From Planomonospora sp. ID67723 (GTDB lineage Bacteria; Actinomycetota; Actinomycetes; Streptosporangiales; Streptosporangiaceae): a stretch of DNA of 64,000 nt. Below are positions 39,956-48,976 of this stretch, piece after piece (position 1 is the stretch's first letter; every line of letters begins with the position of its first letter). The stretch lies in contig NZ_JABTEZ010000001.1 in assembly GCF_015711605.1 (NCBI RefSeq), positions 2,508,001 through 2,572,000 on the forward strand, given 5' to 3'. The notes under the pieces are model-generated. The model was not told the origin of the DNA, did not search any database, and saw nothing but the letters and a program-made list of their open reading frames with translations. The position numbers were made by a program, and so were the translations under genes.

Positions 39956-40557
39956 GACGTCTTCAACGCGTTGCCCGTGGCCGTCCGGGCGTAGGACAGG
40001 ATGAGCTCCGCCGCCTCCTCCGGTCCGATCACCGGGTGGCGGGCCGTTATGCGGTAACCGTACGCATCCTCGAGCGCGACCAGGTTGCGCGCGACGACCT
40101 GGGAGTCGTCGGTCAGCGTGAAGATCCCCAGCACGCTTCCGGTCTCCAGGATGCTCTGGTACATCGAGACCTGACGGTCGTAGAGCGTGGTGAGCAGCAG
40201 CGCGTACATCCGGTTGCGGGAGGCGGCGCCGCCGAGCTCGTTGAGGAGCCGGACGTCCGGGTCGTCCGGGCCGTGCGGCAGACCCGAGCGGATGGTCACG
40301 ACGAGCTTCTCGGCGGGGTCGCGCATGCCGCTGATCCGTTTGAGGCGCAGCTCGTAGAAGCGTTCCATGCCGGCGTGGTGGGCCTCCACCAGCAGCTCGC
40401 TGAGGTTGGGGTAGTGGTAGAGCACCGCCCCGGAGGTCAGCCCCGCCTCCTCGGCGACATGGTTGAGACCGACCCCGTCCGTGCCGTGCCTGATGATGGC
40501 ACGGCGCGCCGCGTCGATGAGATCCACACGCCGATCCGACCGGCTCTTGCGCGCCAT
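39949..40557 (-). CDS. TetR-family transcriptional regulator
   Basis: This 202-aa regulator has an N-terminal TetR HTH ([39 protein letters not shown]) and an all-helical ligand domain. ATG 40557 has a GGGGA site; a TTG 24 nt upstream is a weaker choice. It is convergent with potA and divergent from the glycosyltransferase-aldehyde dehydrogenase pair, so it may control both sides. A nested inverted repeat lies in the divergent gap. Polyamine or aminoaldehyde sensing is a guess from context. Confidence 0.88.
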   Translation of the reverse strand: MARKSRSDRRVDLIDAARRAIIRHGTDGVGLNHVAEEAGLTSGAVLYHYPNLSELLVEAHHAGMERFYELRLKRISGMRDPAEKLVVTIRSGLPHGPDDPDVRLLNELGGAASRNRMYALLLTTLYDRQVSMYQSILETGSVLGIFTLTDDSQVVARNLVALEDAYGYRITARHPVIGPEEAAELILSYARTATGNALKTSH

Positions 40558-40586
40558 ATTTCCCCGTTCATTCACACTCAAGATTT

Positions 40587-40619
40587 ATGCCGGGGTCCAT
40601 AGTGACCGTTGTCCGGCAT
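40587..40619. promoter_or_regulatory. Nested inverted repeat between tetR and the glycosyltransferase gene
   Basis: ATGCCGG (40587-40593) and CCGGCAT (40613-40619) are a 7-bp perfect repeat. Between them GGTC (40594-40597) and GACC (40604-40607) form an inner one. The site starts 29 bp before the tetR start codon, a usual place for TetR autoregulation. Confidence 0.45.
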
Positions 40620-40683
40620 TTCCGCTAGATGAAGTTTTAAAACCATATTCAACAGAAACAGTCCCCGAGACCTGGAGGCCGCG

Positions 40684-41952
40684 ATGTCTCTCACCATCCT
40701 GTTCATGCCGGAGAGCGCCTACGGGCCGACGAACAACTGCATCGGCATCGGCGACATTCTGCGCAAGCGCGGTCACCGGGTCGTCTTCGCGGCGGAGGCG
40801 TCGTGGAAGGGCAAGCTGGAGGCGCTCGGTTTCGAGGAGGACCTGGTCGACCTCGCCCCCCCGTCGGAGGAGGAGCAGGACGCGGGGCAGTTCTGGAAGG
40901 ACTTCATCCGGGACACCGCCCCCGAATACCGTAAGACGACGGCCGAGCAGCTGGAGACGGTGACCAAGCCGATCTGGGACGCTCTCATCGACGGCGTGAA
41001 GTACTGCGAACCGCAGCTCAAGGCGATTATCGAGCGCGTTCAGCCGGATGTCATCGTCGAGGACAACGTCATCACTTTCCCGGCGCTTCTCACCGCGGGC
41101 AAGCCGTTCGTCAGGATCGTCTCCTGCAATCCGCTGGAGATCCGCGGAGAGAATGCGCCTCCGGTCTTCTCCGGCCTTCCGGCCGACGACCGCTCCGAAT
41201 GGCAGGCGTTCCGCGCCGAGTACGACCGCACCCACCGCGAGATCTGGACCGCGTTCAACGAATGGTGCGTCGCCCAGGGCACCGCGCCCCTGCCCGACCT
41301 GGACTTCATCCACGAGGGCGACCAGAACCTCTACGTCTTCCCCGAGATCGCCGACTACACCGGCATCCGCCCGCTGGGCGCCAACTGGCACCGCCTGGAC
41401 TCCTCCGTCCGCGAGACCGACGAGGGCTTCGAGCTGCCGGAGTCGCTCGGCGGCGAGGGCGCGCTGGTCTACTTCTCGCTCGGCTCGCTGGGTTCGGCCG
41501 ACGTGGAGCTCATGCAGCGGGTGATCGACATCCTGGCCACCACCCCGCACCGCTTCATCGTCTCCAAGGGCCCGCTGCACGAGGAGATCAAGCTCGCCGA
41601 CAACATGTGGGGCGCCGAGTTCGTCCCGCAGACGAAGGTCCTCCCGATGGTGGACCTGGTCATCACGCACGGCGGCAACAACACCACCACCGAGTCGCTG
41701 CACTTCGGCAAGCCGATGATCCTGCTGCCCCTCTTCTGGGACCAGTACGACAACGCCCAGCGCATGCACGAGCTCGGCTACGGCGTGCGCCTGGCGACCT
41801 ACTCCTTCACCGGCGAGGAGCTGACCGGCGCGCTGGAGCGGCTTCTGGGCGACACCGGGCTGCGTGAGCGCCTGGCCGCGGCCGGAGAGGAGATCCGCCG
41901 CCGCGACGGCCTCCGCAAGGCCGCCGACCTGATCGAGCAGGCCGGCGCCTGA
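40684..41952 (+). CDS. GT1 (MGT-type) glycosyltransferase
   Basis: This 422-aa cytosolic GT-B glycosyltransferase of the macrolide-glycosyltransferase/UGT group has the sugar-nucleotide-binding HGGNNTTTESLHFGKP segment near residues 329-344, followed by LPLFWDQYDNAQRM. The N-terminal acceptor half (LFMPESAYGPTNNCIGIGDIL) is divergent. ATG 40684 has a strong GGAGG. It is followed 28 bp later by an aldehyde dehydrogenase gene, so both are probably one operon next to a polyamine transporter. The acceptor is unknown; detoxification or modification of an amine-linked metabolite is possible. Confidence 0.85.
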   Translation: MSLTILFMPESAYGPTNNCIGIGDILRKRGHRVVFAAEASWKGKLEALGFEEDLVDLAPPSEEEQDAGQFWKDFIRDTAPEYRKTTAEQLETVTKPIWDALIDGVKYCEPQLKAIIERVQPDVIVEDNVITFPALLTAGKPFVRIVSCNPLEIRGENAPPVFSGLPADDRSEWQAFRAEYDRTHREIWTAFNEWCVAQGTAPLPDLDFIHEGDQNLYVFPEIADYTGIRPLGANWHRLDSSVRETDEGFELPESLGGEGALVYFSLGSLGSADVELMQRVIDILATTPHRFIVSKGPLHEEIKLADNMWGAEFVPQTKVLPMVDLVITHGGNNTTTESLHFGKPMILLPLFWDQYDNAQRMHELGYGVRLATYSFTGEELTGALERLLGDTGLRERLAAAGEEIRRRDGLRKAADLIEQAGA

Positions 41953-41980
41953 CGTTTCCGAGCACGAACGAGGACGTTCC

Positions 41981-43387
41981 ATGAGCAAGTTGATCAACCC
42001 GGCGACCGGCGAACTCGTCGCCGAGGCCGCCGCCACGCCGCTCGCCGGGGTGGCGGCGGCCGTACGGCGGGCCCGGACGGCGTTCGCGGAGTGGAGCGCG
42101 GCGACCCCGGCCGAGCGGGCCAGGGTGCTGCTGCGCCTGGCCGACCTCGTCGAGGCCGACGCCGAGGAGCTGACCCGGCTGGAGGTGACCGAGACCGGCA
42201 AGCCCGCGGCGGTGTTCCGCGACGGCGAACTGCCCTTCGCGGTCGACAACCTCCGCTTCTTCGCCGGGGCGGCCCGCTCGCTGGACGGCACCGGGGCGGG
42301 GGTGTTCAGCTCCGGCTACACCTCGGTGCTGGTCCGCCGCCCGGTCGGCGTCGTCGCCTCGATCGCCCCGTGGAACTTCCCGCTCGTGATGGCGGTCTGG
42401 AAGGTCGGCCCCGCGCTCGCCGCGGGCAACGCGGTGGTGATCAAGCCCGCGCCGCGGACGCCGGGCACCACGCTCCGGCTGGCCGAGCTGTTCGCCCGCG
42501 CCGGCGCGCCGGACGGGCTGCTCCAGGTCGTGCTCGGCGACGCCGAGGCCGGCCAGGCGCTGGTCACCGACCCGGGTGTGGACATGGTGAGCGTCACCGG
42601 CTCCACCGAGACCGGCCGCGCCGTCATGCGCGGGGCCGCGGGCGCGCTGAAGCGGGTCCACCTGGAGCTCGGCGGCAAGGCCCCGGCGCTGGTCTTCGGC
42701 GACGCGGACCTGGCCGAGATGGCCAGGGGCGTGGCGCTGGGCGCGACCTACAACACCGGCCAGGACTGCACCGCCGCCACGCGTGTCTACATCGCCCGGG
42801 AGGTGTACGGCGAGGCCGTCGAAGCGCTTCACGCCACGCTGGCGGGGATCACGGCGGGCGACCCCTGGGACCCGGCCACCGACATCGGCCCGCTGATCTC
42901 CGCCGGGCACCGGGACCGGGTGCACGGCTTCGTCGAGCGCGCGGTGGCCTCGGGCGCCGCGGTGCTGTGCGGCGGCGCTCCGGGGGAGGGGCCCGGCTTC
43001 TTCTACCCGCCGACGCTGGTCGACGGGGCCCGACAGGACAGCGAGATCGTCCAGGGCGAGATCTTCGGCCCGGTGCTGGTGACCCTGCCCTTCGACGGTG
43101 AGGAGGAGGCGGTACGGCTGGCCAACGACACCCCCTACGGGCTGGCCTCCTCCGTCTGGTCCCGGGACGTGTCCCGGGCGCTGCGCGTCTCGCACCGCCT
43201 CGACGTGGGCGTGACCTGGGTCAACGACCACCTGCCGATCGCCTCGGAGGCCCCGCACGGCGGGGTGAAGGGCAGCGGCTTCGGCAAGGACATGAGCCAG
43301 GAGGCGGTCCAGGAGTACTCGGTGACCCGCCATCTGATGATCAAACACCAGGCTCCGGAGGCGAGGGACTCGTTCCGGCCCGCATAG
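41981..43387 (+). CDS. Aldehyde dehydrogenase, gamma-aminobutyraldehyde type
   Basis: This 468-aa NAD(P)-dependent dehydrogenase has the oxyanion/cofactor GSTETGR (near 207-213), general base E229 in ELGGK and nucleophile C263 in NTGQDCTAATR. The GQDCTAA wording is typical of PatD/Prr aminobutyraldehyde dehydrogenases. With the PotDBCA importer next door this suggests putrescine or spermidine catabolism to 4-aminobutyrate, although no amine oxidase or transaminase is in the window. Betaine aldehyde dehydrogenase activity is a possible alternative. Confidence 0.9.
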   Translation: MSKLINPATGELVAEAAATPLAGVAAAVRRARTAFAEWSAATPAERARVLLRLADLVEADAEELTRLEVTETGKPAAVFRDGELPFAVDNLRFFAGAARSLDGTGAGVFSSGYTSVLVRRPVGVVASIAPWNFPLVMAVWKVGPALAAGNAVVIKPAPRTPGTTLRLAELFARAGAPDGLLQVVLGDAEAGQALVTDPGVDMVSVTGSTETGRAVMRGAAGALKRVHLELGGKAPALVFGDADLAEMARGVALGATYNTGQDCTAATRVYIAREVYGEAVEALHATLAGITAGDPWDPATDIGPLISAGHRDRVHGFVERAVASGAAVLCGGAPGEGPGFFYPPTLVDGARQDSEIVQGEIFGPVLVTLPFDGEEEAVRLANDTPYGLASSVWSRDVSRALRVSHRLDVGVTWVNDHLPIASEAPHGGVKGSGFGKDMSQEAVQEYSVTRHLMIKHQAPEARDSFRPA

Positions 43388-43406
43388 AACTGTCACCCAT
43401 TACGGC

Positions 43407-43437
43407 ACTTAAGTCCCTTTTGTAGGGATTTGTAGAT
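43407..43437 (+). promoter_or_regulatory. Motif upstream of cvnA of conservon 3
   Basis: ACTTAAGT (43407-43414) is a perfect 8-bp palindrome and begins the block TTAAGTCC-CTTTTGTAGG (43409-43426), then ATTTGTAG (43428-43435). The block matches the sequence before cvnA of conservon 1 (TTAAGTCC-GTTTTGTCGG), which also shares GTCACC about 16-17 bp upstream. It lies about 110 bp before the start codon. Confidence 0.45.
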
Positions 43438-43520
43438 ATCTACTCCATTCGTAGTGACATAAAGGATGTGCTCAAATTGCTTCCGCCGCTTCCCTACTCG
43501 GCGAGGGGTTACGTAGGCCA

Positions 43521-46500
43521 GTGATGACCCAAGACCGCCGCACCCGTCGCATGGCAGGAGCGGGCAGCCGCCTGCTGCCGGCGAACTGGCGTGTGCGTCC
43601 CCGCCTGGTCGCGCTGATCCTTCTGCCGACCGCGGCGGCCGTACTGCTGAGCGGATTCCAGTTCACCACCGCGCTGTCCACCGCCACCGAGTACCGCCGG
43701 ATGTCCGAGGTCGCCGCACTCGTCGAGGGACTCGGCACCCTCGCCCACGAGATGGCCGAGGAACGCGATCTCACCGCCTGGTACATCGCCGACAACCGCC
43801 GGGCCAGCCGGCTCACGCAGGTCCGCAAGCAGCGTGAGGTGGTCGACCGGGCCGGCACCGAGGTTCTGAAGGCGGTCGCCGCAGCCGGCGGGGAGGGGCA
43901 CGCCGCCCGCGTCCGGAGCGAGGCCTCCCAGGTGCGCCGCTGGCTGCACGGACTCAACGGCCTGCGCAAACTGATCACCGAGGGGAGCGTGCTCCCCCGC
44001 GCGGCCCTCGGCATGTACTCGCGCATGATCGCCGACTTCGTCACCCTCCACGACGACCTCGGCCGCAGCGGCGGCGACGAGCGGCTGATCGCCGACGCCC
44101 TCGCCCTCGGCGCGCTGACCCGCGCCAAGGAGCAGGTCGCCAGGCAGCGGGGCATCCTGCTCGTCGCCCGGCTGGAGGGCGGTTTCGACTTCGACGACCC
44201 GGCCGACTTCCTGGGCGCGTACAAGAGCCAGCAGAGCGAGCTCTCCGCCTTCCAGGCGACCGCCTCCGCCGCCCAGATCAAGCGCCTGCGCGAGGCGGTC
44301 AGCGGCCCGAAGATCGACCGGGCCGACGCCACGCGCGCCCTCGTCATGTCGCGCATGCGCGAGAACAAGGGCCTGGGCAACGTGGGCATCCGGAGCTGGT
44401 TCGACGCCTCCAGCGCGACCGTGGACGGCATGCGGGCCGTCGAGCGCGACATGGCCGCCGCGGTGGTCGCGCGAAGCCAGGAGATGGAGTCCGCCGAGGA
44501 GCGCAGCGCCATGATCTCCGGTGGTGCGATCCTGGTCCTGCTGGTCCTGATCCTGTTCATCACCACCTGGGTGGCGGGCACGCTGGTGCGTCCGCTGCGC
44601 AGGCTGCGCAGTGAGGCGCTGGAGGTGGCCGGCAGCAAGCTGCCCGAGACCGTCCGCGTGCTGCGGGAGTCCGGTGAGGCGGCCGCACGGGTGGAGGTGC
44701 CCTCCATCGGCGTGCTGTCCCGTGACGAGATCGGGGAGGTCGCCCGGGCCTTCGACGAGGTCCACCGCGAGGCCGTACGGCTGGCGGGCGACGAGGCCCG
44801 GCTGCGGGCCAACGTCAACGCGATGTTCGTCAACCTCTCCCGGCGCACGCAGTCGCTCGTGGAGCGCCAGATCGACCTCATCGACGACCTGGAGCAGGGC
44901 GAGCAGGACGAGGACCGGCTGGCCAGCCTCTTCAAGCTGGACCACCTGGCCACCCGCATGCGCCGCAACTCCGAGAACCTGCTGGTCCTCGCCGGCCAGG
45001 AGCAGAGCCGCCGGTGGAGCGAGCCGGTCCCGCTGGGCGACGTGGTGCGGGCCTCGCTGTCGGAGGTCGAGAACTACGAACGGGTGACCCTCAGGGTCGA
45101 GTCCGGCACCTTGATCATCGGGCAGGCGGTCAACGACATCGTCCACCTGATCGCCGAGCTCGTCGAGAACGCGATCTTCTTCTCGCCGCAGGACACCAAG
45201 ATCACGGTGACCAGCAACGGCAACGAGATGGGCAGCGTCATCGTGGCGGTCACCGACCAGGGCATCGGCATGAGCGACGAGGAGCTGGCCGAGGCCAACC
45301 GGCGCCTGGCCGAACCGCCCTCGGTGGACCTGTCGGTCTCCCGTCGCATGGGCCTGTTCGTGGTCGCCCGCCTGGCCCAGCGCCACGGCATCCGCGTCCA
45401 GCTCCGCCGTCCGGAGACCGGCGGGCTCAGCGCCGTCGTCCTGCTGCCCGCCCAGGTGGTCGCGCAGTCCATGGCGCCGCAGATGGCCCTGGCGGCCTCC
45501 GCCGTCCGGGCCCTGGCCCCCTCGCTCGACTCGGACCCGTTCGCCGAGGGCCTGCGGCCCGACCCGTTCGGATCGATGTCCTCGGCGGGTTCGTCCTTCG
45601 GCTCTCTCAGCTCCTTCGGTGGCCCTCCGCAGGGGGAGACCGGCCTCGCCGGTCCCTCGCCGGCGGGTCTCCCGCCGGTCGGGCGGCCCCGGGAGGAGCG
45701 TCCTCCCTTCGGGATGCCTCCGATGGAGGAGCGTCCTCCCTTCGGGATGCCTCCGATGGAGGACACGCCGTTCGGCACGCCTCCGGCGGTGCGGAACACC
45801 GCACCGCCTCCGCCCTCGGCCCCGGAGGCGCCGGCTCCTCCGCCGTCGGTCGCGGACCTGTGGTCCAAGCCGGTGGTGTCGGCCTCGGAGGTGGAGAGCC
45901 TGTGGTCCTCGCCCTTCACGTCGGTCGCGCCGCCGATGCCGCCGGCCCAGTCTCCGCCGGCGCAGTCCCTGCCGGTCCGCCCCCTTCCCGAACAGGCTCC
46001 GCCGAACTGGCCGGAGGTGCCGGCGGCGGACTCCTGGGCGCCGCACCGGTTCGAACAGGCCGAGAACACCCAGGCGCTGCCCGCGGTCGAGGTGCCGGTG
46101 ACCGAGCCGGAGCCGGAGGAGTTCCTGCCGATCTTCGCCGCGGTGGGGTCCGACTGGTTCCGCAGCAGCGTCCCGGCGGACGGGCCGGGCTCCGGGCGGC
46201 CGGAGGGCGAGGGCGAAGCGGACCCGGCGCGGCCCGCGGCCGCATCCGCCGAGCCGCAGGCCTGGAACAGCACCCCGGCCGACCAGGGCTGGGCCGCCGC
46301 CGAGGCGGTCAGGAAGCCCGCGGAGGGCGGCCTGACCGGAGCGGGCCTGCCCAAGCGGGTGCCCAAGGCCAACCTGGTCCCCGGCGCGGCCCCCGCCTCG
46401 TCGGCCGCGCCGGTGGCTCCGATGCCGCCGGTCTCGGCCGAGCGGGTGCGCAATCGCCTGTCCAGTTTCCAGCAAGGCATACGGCAGGGCCGCGCTGAGA

Positions 46501-46541
46501 TGAACGAGCGGTCCAACGCCGCCGAGGGAGAGAAGCAGTGA
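43521..46541 (+). CDS. cvnA: Conservon 3 sensor kinase-like protein CvnA
   Basis: This 1006-aa protein has TM1 near 29-53, a NIT-type extracytoplasmic domain, TM2 near 331-357 and HAMP. MFVNLSRRTQSLVERQ lies near 435, LDHLATRMRRNSENLLVLAG near 474, N-box ELVENAIFFSP near 546, DQGIGM near 579 and GLFVVARL near 611. The long tail is Pro-rich and contains two perfect tandem copies of EERPPFGMPPM (33 bp each, 45693-45758), the EEFLPIFAAVGSDWF block and the RLSSFQQGIRQGRAE end. GTG 43521 or ATG 43524 are both possible. Its stop overlaps cvnB. Confidence 0.92.
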   Translation: MMTQDRRTRRMAGAGSRLLPANWRVRPRLVALILLPTAAAVLLSGFQFTTALSTATEYRRMSEVAALVEGLGTLAHEMAEERDLTAWYIADNRRASRLTQVRKQREVVDRAGTEVLKAVAAAGGEGHAARVRSEASQVRRWLHGLNGLRKLITEGSVLPRAALGMYSRMIADFVTLHDDLGRSGGDERLIADALALGALTRAKEQVARQRGILLVARLEGGFDFDDPADFLGAYKSQQSELSAFQATASAAQIKRLREAVSGPKIDRADATRALVMSRMRENKGLGNVGIRSWFDASSATVDGMRAVERDMAAAVVARSQEMESAEERSAMISGGAILVLLVLILFITTWVAGTLVRPLRRLRSEALEVAGSKLPETVRVLRESGEAAARVEVPSIGVLSRDEIGEVARAFDEVHREAVRLAGDEARLRANVNAMFVNLSRRTQSLVERQIDLIDDLEQGEQDEDRLASLFKLDHLATRMRRNSENLLVLAGQEQSRRWSEPVPLGDVVRASLSEVENYERVTLRVESGTLIIGQAVNDIVHLIAELVENAIFFSPQDTKITVTSNGNEMGSVIVAVTDQGIGMSDEELAEANRRLAEPPSVDLSVSRRMGLFVVARLAQRHGIRVQLRRPETGGLSAVVLLPAQVVAQSMAPQMALAASAVRALAPSLDSDPFAEGLRPDPFGSMSSAGSSFGSLSSFGGPPQGETGLAGPSPAGLPPVGRPREERPPFGMPPMEERPPFGMPPMEDTPFGTPPAVRNTAPPPPSAPEAPAPPPSVADLWSKPVVSASEVESLWSSPFTSVAPPMPPAQSPPAQSLPVRPLPEQAPPNWPEVPAADSWAPHRFEQAENTQALPAVEVPVTEPEPEEFLPIFAAVGSDWFRSSVPADGPGSGRPEGEGEADPARPAAASAEPQAWNSTPADQGWAAAEAVRKPAEGGLTGAGLPKRVPKANLVPGAAPASSAAPVAPMPPVSAERVRNRLSSFQQGIRQGRAEMNERSNAAEGEKQ
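45693..45758 (+). repeat. Two perfect 33-bp tandem repeats inside cvnA of conservon 3
   Basis: 45693-45725 and 45726-45758 are identical and encode EERPPFGMPPM twice, with a third degenerate unit following. The repeat is in frame and lies in the disordered cytoplasmic tail; identity at every base points to a recent slippage duplication. Confidence 0.8.
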
Positions 46542-46960
46542 ACCACCAACTCAGTCAGGCCGCCCGAGGTTTCAATTGGCTGATCACCGAGTTCGTCAAG
46601 GAGATGCCGGGTGTGGCCCACGCGGTGATCGTCTCCACGGACGGGTTGCCCCTGGCTTACTCGCAGGGGTTCCCGAAGGACCGCGCCGACCAGCTCGCCG
46701 CGATCACCGCCGGCATGGTCAGCCTGACCCAGGGGGCCGCCCGGGTCTTCGAGGGCGGCCCGGTCGTGCAGACCGTGATCGAGATGCAGCGGGGGCTCCT
46801 GCTGACCATGTCGATCAGCGACGGCTCCGCGCTCGCCGTACTGGCCTCGCCCGACTGTGACATGGGGCTGGTGGCCTACCAGATGACGCTCCTGGCGGAG
46901 CGCGCCGGACAGGCGCTGACTCCGGCCCTGCGCGCCGAGCTTCAGGCGTCGCAGCGGTAG
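46538..46960 (+). CDS. cvnB: Conservon 3 roadblock/LC7 protein CvnB
   Basis: This 140-aa protein is colinear with the other CvnB copies: FNWLITEFVKEMPGVAHAVIVSTDGLPLA at the start and CDMGLVAYQMTLLAERAGQALTPALR at the end. GTG 46538 overlaps the cvnA stop by 4 bp. Expected to regulate nucleotide exchange or hydrolysis of CvnD, as MglB does with MglA. Confidence 0.93.
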   Translation: MNHQLSQAARGFNWLITEFVKEMPGVAHAVIVSTDGLPLAYSQGFPKDRADQLAAITAGMVSLTQGAARVFEGGPVVQTVIEMQRGLLLTMSISDGSALAVLASPDCDMGLVAYQMTLLAERAGQALTPALRAELQASQR

Positions 46961-47015
46961 GCGAACGTCACTCTGAAACTTCAGGACAACACCCGAAAAG
47001 GAGGGATAGCATCCG

Positions 47016-47384
47016 ATGAACGAGCCGCCGCCTCAGGCCAAGAGCGGGCGGAATCGTCTGATTCGCCCGTACGCTGTCACCGGGGGAAGGACCGCTCCTC
47101 GGACGCAGCTCGCGCTCGAGGCGCTGGTCTCCTCGGCGACCGCTCCGGGTGTGGATTCCTCCATGCTCTCCACGGAGTATCAGGCGATCACCTCGTTGTG
47201 CCGGCAGATACGATCGGTCGCCGAGGTCTCGGCCATGCTGCACATGCCGCTGGGCGTGACCCGCGTGCTGATCGCGGACATGGCGGCGGAAGGCCTGGTG
47301 CAGATCCACCATCCGTCGCTGGATGCCGGAAAGCCGAACCTCAACTTGCTTGAAAGGGTGCTCAGTGGGCTTCGCAGGCTCTGA
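47016..47384 (+). CDS. cvnC: Conservon 3 DUF742 protein CvnC
   Basis: This 122-aa protein has IRPYAVTGGRTAP near residue 20 and the winged-helix-like RSVAEVSAMLHMPLGVTRVLIADMAAEGLVQIH. ATG 47016 follows AAAAGGAGGG, the best ribosome binding site of the four cvnC genes. The final 20 bp overlap cvnD. Confidence 0.93.
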   Translation: MNEPPPQAKSGRNRLIRPYAVTGGRTAPRTQLALEALVSSATAPGVDSSMLSTEYQAITSLCRQIRSVAEVSAMLHMPLGVTRVLIADMAAEGLVQIHHPSLDAGKPNLNLLERVLSGLRRL

Positions 47385-47931
47385 CGCCGGGATGACGTCG
47401 ACGAAGATCGTGGTCGCCGGCGGCTTCGGTGTCGGCAAGACGACCTTCGTCGGCGCGGTTTCCGAGATCATGCCGCTGACCACGGAAGCGGTCATGACGG
47501 AGGCCAGTTCGGGGGTCGACGACCTCTCGCAGATCCCGACGAAGCGGACCACCACGGTGGCGATGGACTTCGGCCGGGTCTCCCTGGACCGCGACCTGAT
47601 CCTGTACCTGTTCGGTACACCGGGCCAGCACCGGTTCTGGTTCATGTGGGACGACCTGGTCAAGGGTGCGATCGGCGCGGTCGTGCTGGTCGACACCCGC
47701 CGCCTGGCCGACAGCTTCCCGGCGATCGACTACTTCGAGGAGGCCGGGCTGCCGTTCGTCGTCGCGCTCAACGGCTTCGACGGCGACCACCTCCACGGCA
47801 CGGAGGAGGTGCGGGAGGCTCTGACGATCTCCCCGCACATCCCGATCGTGCGGACCGACGCGCGCTCCCGCGACGCGGTGAAGTCGACCCTGATCACCCT
47901 GGTCGAGCACGTCCTCACCATCCGCGTCTGA
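47365..47931 (+). CDS. cvnD: Conservon 3 small GTPase CvnD
   Basis: This 188-aa Ras-like GTPase has P-loop GGFGVGKTT, switch II GTPGQHRFWFMWDDL, G4 replaced by NGFD, then TDARSRDAVK. GTG 47365 lies within cvnC. Unlike the other two copies its second codon is GGC, not GAC, the only base change in the shared junction. A strong terminator follows the stop and also serves the convergent binding-protein gene. Confidence 0.93.
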   Translation: MGFAGSDAGMTSTKIVVAGGFGVGKTTFVGAVSEIMPLTTEAVMTEASSGVDDLSQIPTKRTTTVAMDFGRVSLDRDLILYLFGTPGQHRFWFMWDDLVKGAIGAVVLVDTRRLADSFPAIDYFEEAGLPFVVALNGFDGDHLHGTEEVREALTISPHIPIVRTDARSRDAVKSTLITLVEHVLTIRV

Positions 47932-47985
47932 TCCGCGCCGTCCTGGGGCCCGGCCGTGGCCGGAGCGCCCGGGACGGCACGGATC
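47930..47985. terminator. Long terminator between cvnD and a binding-protein gene
   Basis: Three paired blocks, 47930-47935/47980-47985, 47937-47943/47972-47978 and 47945-47947/47968-47970, form one long stem with a C-A mismatch and one T-G pair. An inner CCGGCC/GGCCGG helix sits in the loop. It lies between convergent genes and could act in both directions. Confidence 0.75.
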
Positions 47986-47992
47986 GGCCGGC

Positions 47993-48976
47993 TCAGCCGC
48001 CGGAGCCTGCGACGATCGTCTTGGCGTCGATCGCGGTCTCGAGATACTTCTGCTCCAGCATCACGTCGGCGACGCGCTGCAGCCGCTGCGGGTCCAGGCC
48101 GGTCGGGAACGTGCCCAGCCTGATGGCCGCCGCGGTCGCCGCGTCGATCTTGGTGTAGGTGGGCAGGACCTCCTCGACGGCCTTGCGGTCGGCGGCGACG
48201 ATCTGCTGAGCCTTGGCCACCGCGCGCTGGAAGGCGGCCAGCGTCTTCGGATACTTCTCGGTGAAGTCGGAGGTGGCGGAGAGTCCTGCGATCGGGAAGC
48301 CGGCCAGCGGGCCGGTCATCGTGTCGGCGATCTTCCTGGCGCCGATGTCCTTCGCCGCGCCGGTCAGGAACGGCTCGGTCGTCCAGGCGGCGTCGATCTG
48401 GCCCTTCTGCAGCGCCCCGCTCATGTTCGGCAGCGGTAGCTCGACGAACTGCACGTCCTCGGCGGTGAGCCCGCCCGCCTTCAGCGTCGCGGTGACGGCC
48501 AGGGTGCCGATGTTGTTGAGGGTGTTGACCGCGATCTTCTTGCCCTTCAGATCGGCGACCGAGGAGATGGCGGAGTCCTTGGCGGCGATGATGTTGAAGA
48601 CGTCGGGCCCGGCCTGGTAGAGGTCGGTGATGATCTTGATCTTGTTGCCCCTCCCGGCGGCGATGAACGCCGAGACGTAGTTGGTCATGCTGACGTCCAG
48701 GGTGCCGCTGAGCAGCGAGGGGATCGCCGCCGCCCCGCCCTGGATGATCTCCGTCTTCACGCTCAGGCCCTCCTCCTTGAAGAAGCCCCTCTGCTGGGCG
48801 ATGAAGACGGCGGAGTTGTCGGGGACGGGGAGGACGCCGACCGTGATCTCCGTCTTCTCCGGCCCGGCGGCTTTGTCGCCTCCGGCGGCGGGCGGGGACT
48901 CCGTACCGCTGCACGCGGCGAGTGCGGACAGGGCGATGATCCCGATCGCGGCGCGAACGCGGCGGCTGATCCTCAT
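47993..48976 (-). CDS. NrtA/SsuA/TauA-type ABC substrate-binding lipoprotein, solitary copy
   Basis: This 327-aa periplasmic-type binding protein has a signal peptide with lipobox ALAAC and family blocks VGVLPVPDNSAVFIAQQRGFFKEEGL, GGAAAIPSLLSGTLDVSMTNYVSAF and AWTTEPFL. ATG 48976 has AAGGAGA. It is a clear paralogue of the protein at 54219-55205 but has no permease or ATPase beside it. A 22-bp sequence upstream is shared with that paralogue, so the two are probably co-regulated and may feed the same membrane transporter. Ligand unknown; the group binds nitrate, sulfonates, or aromatic and pyrimidine-like anions. Confidence 0.9.
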   Translation of the reverse strand: MRISRRVRAAIGIIALSALAACSGTESPPAAGGDKAAGPEKTEITVGVLPVPDNSAVFIAQQRGFFKEEGLSVKTEIIQGGAAAIPSLLSGTLDVSMTNYVSAFIAAGRGNKIKIITDLYQAGPDVFNIIAAKDSAISSVADLKGKKIAVNTLNNIGTLAVTATLKAGGLTAEDVQFVELPLPNMSGALQKGQIDAAWTTEPFLTGAAKDIGARKIADTMTGPLAGFPIAGLSATSDFTEKYPKTLAAFQRAVAKAQQIVAADRKAVEEVLPTYTKIDAATAAAIRLGTFPTGLDPQRLQRVADVMLEQKYLETAIDAKTIVAGSGG

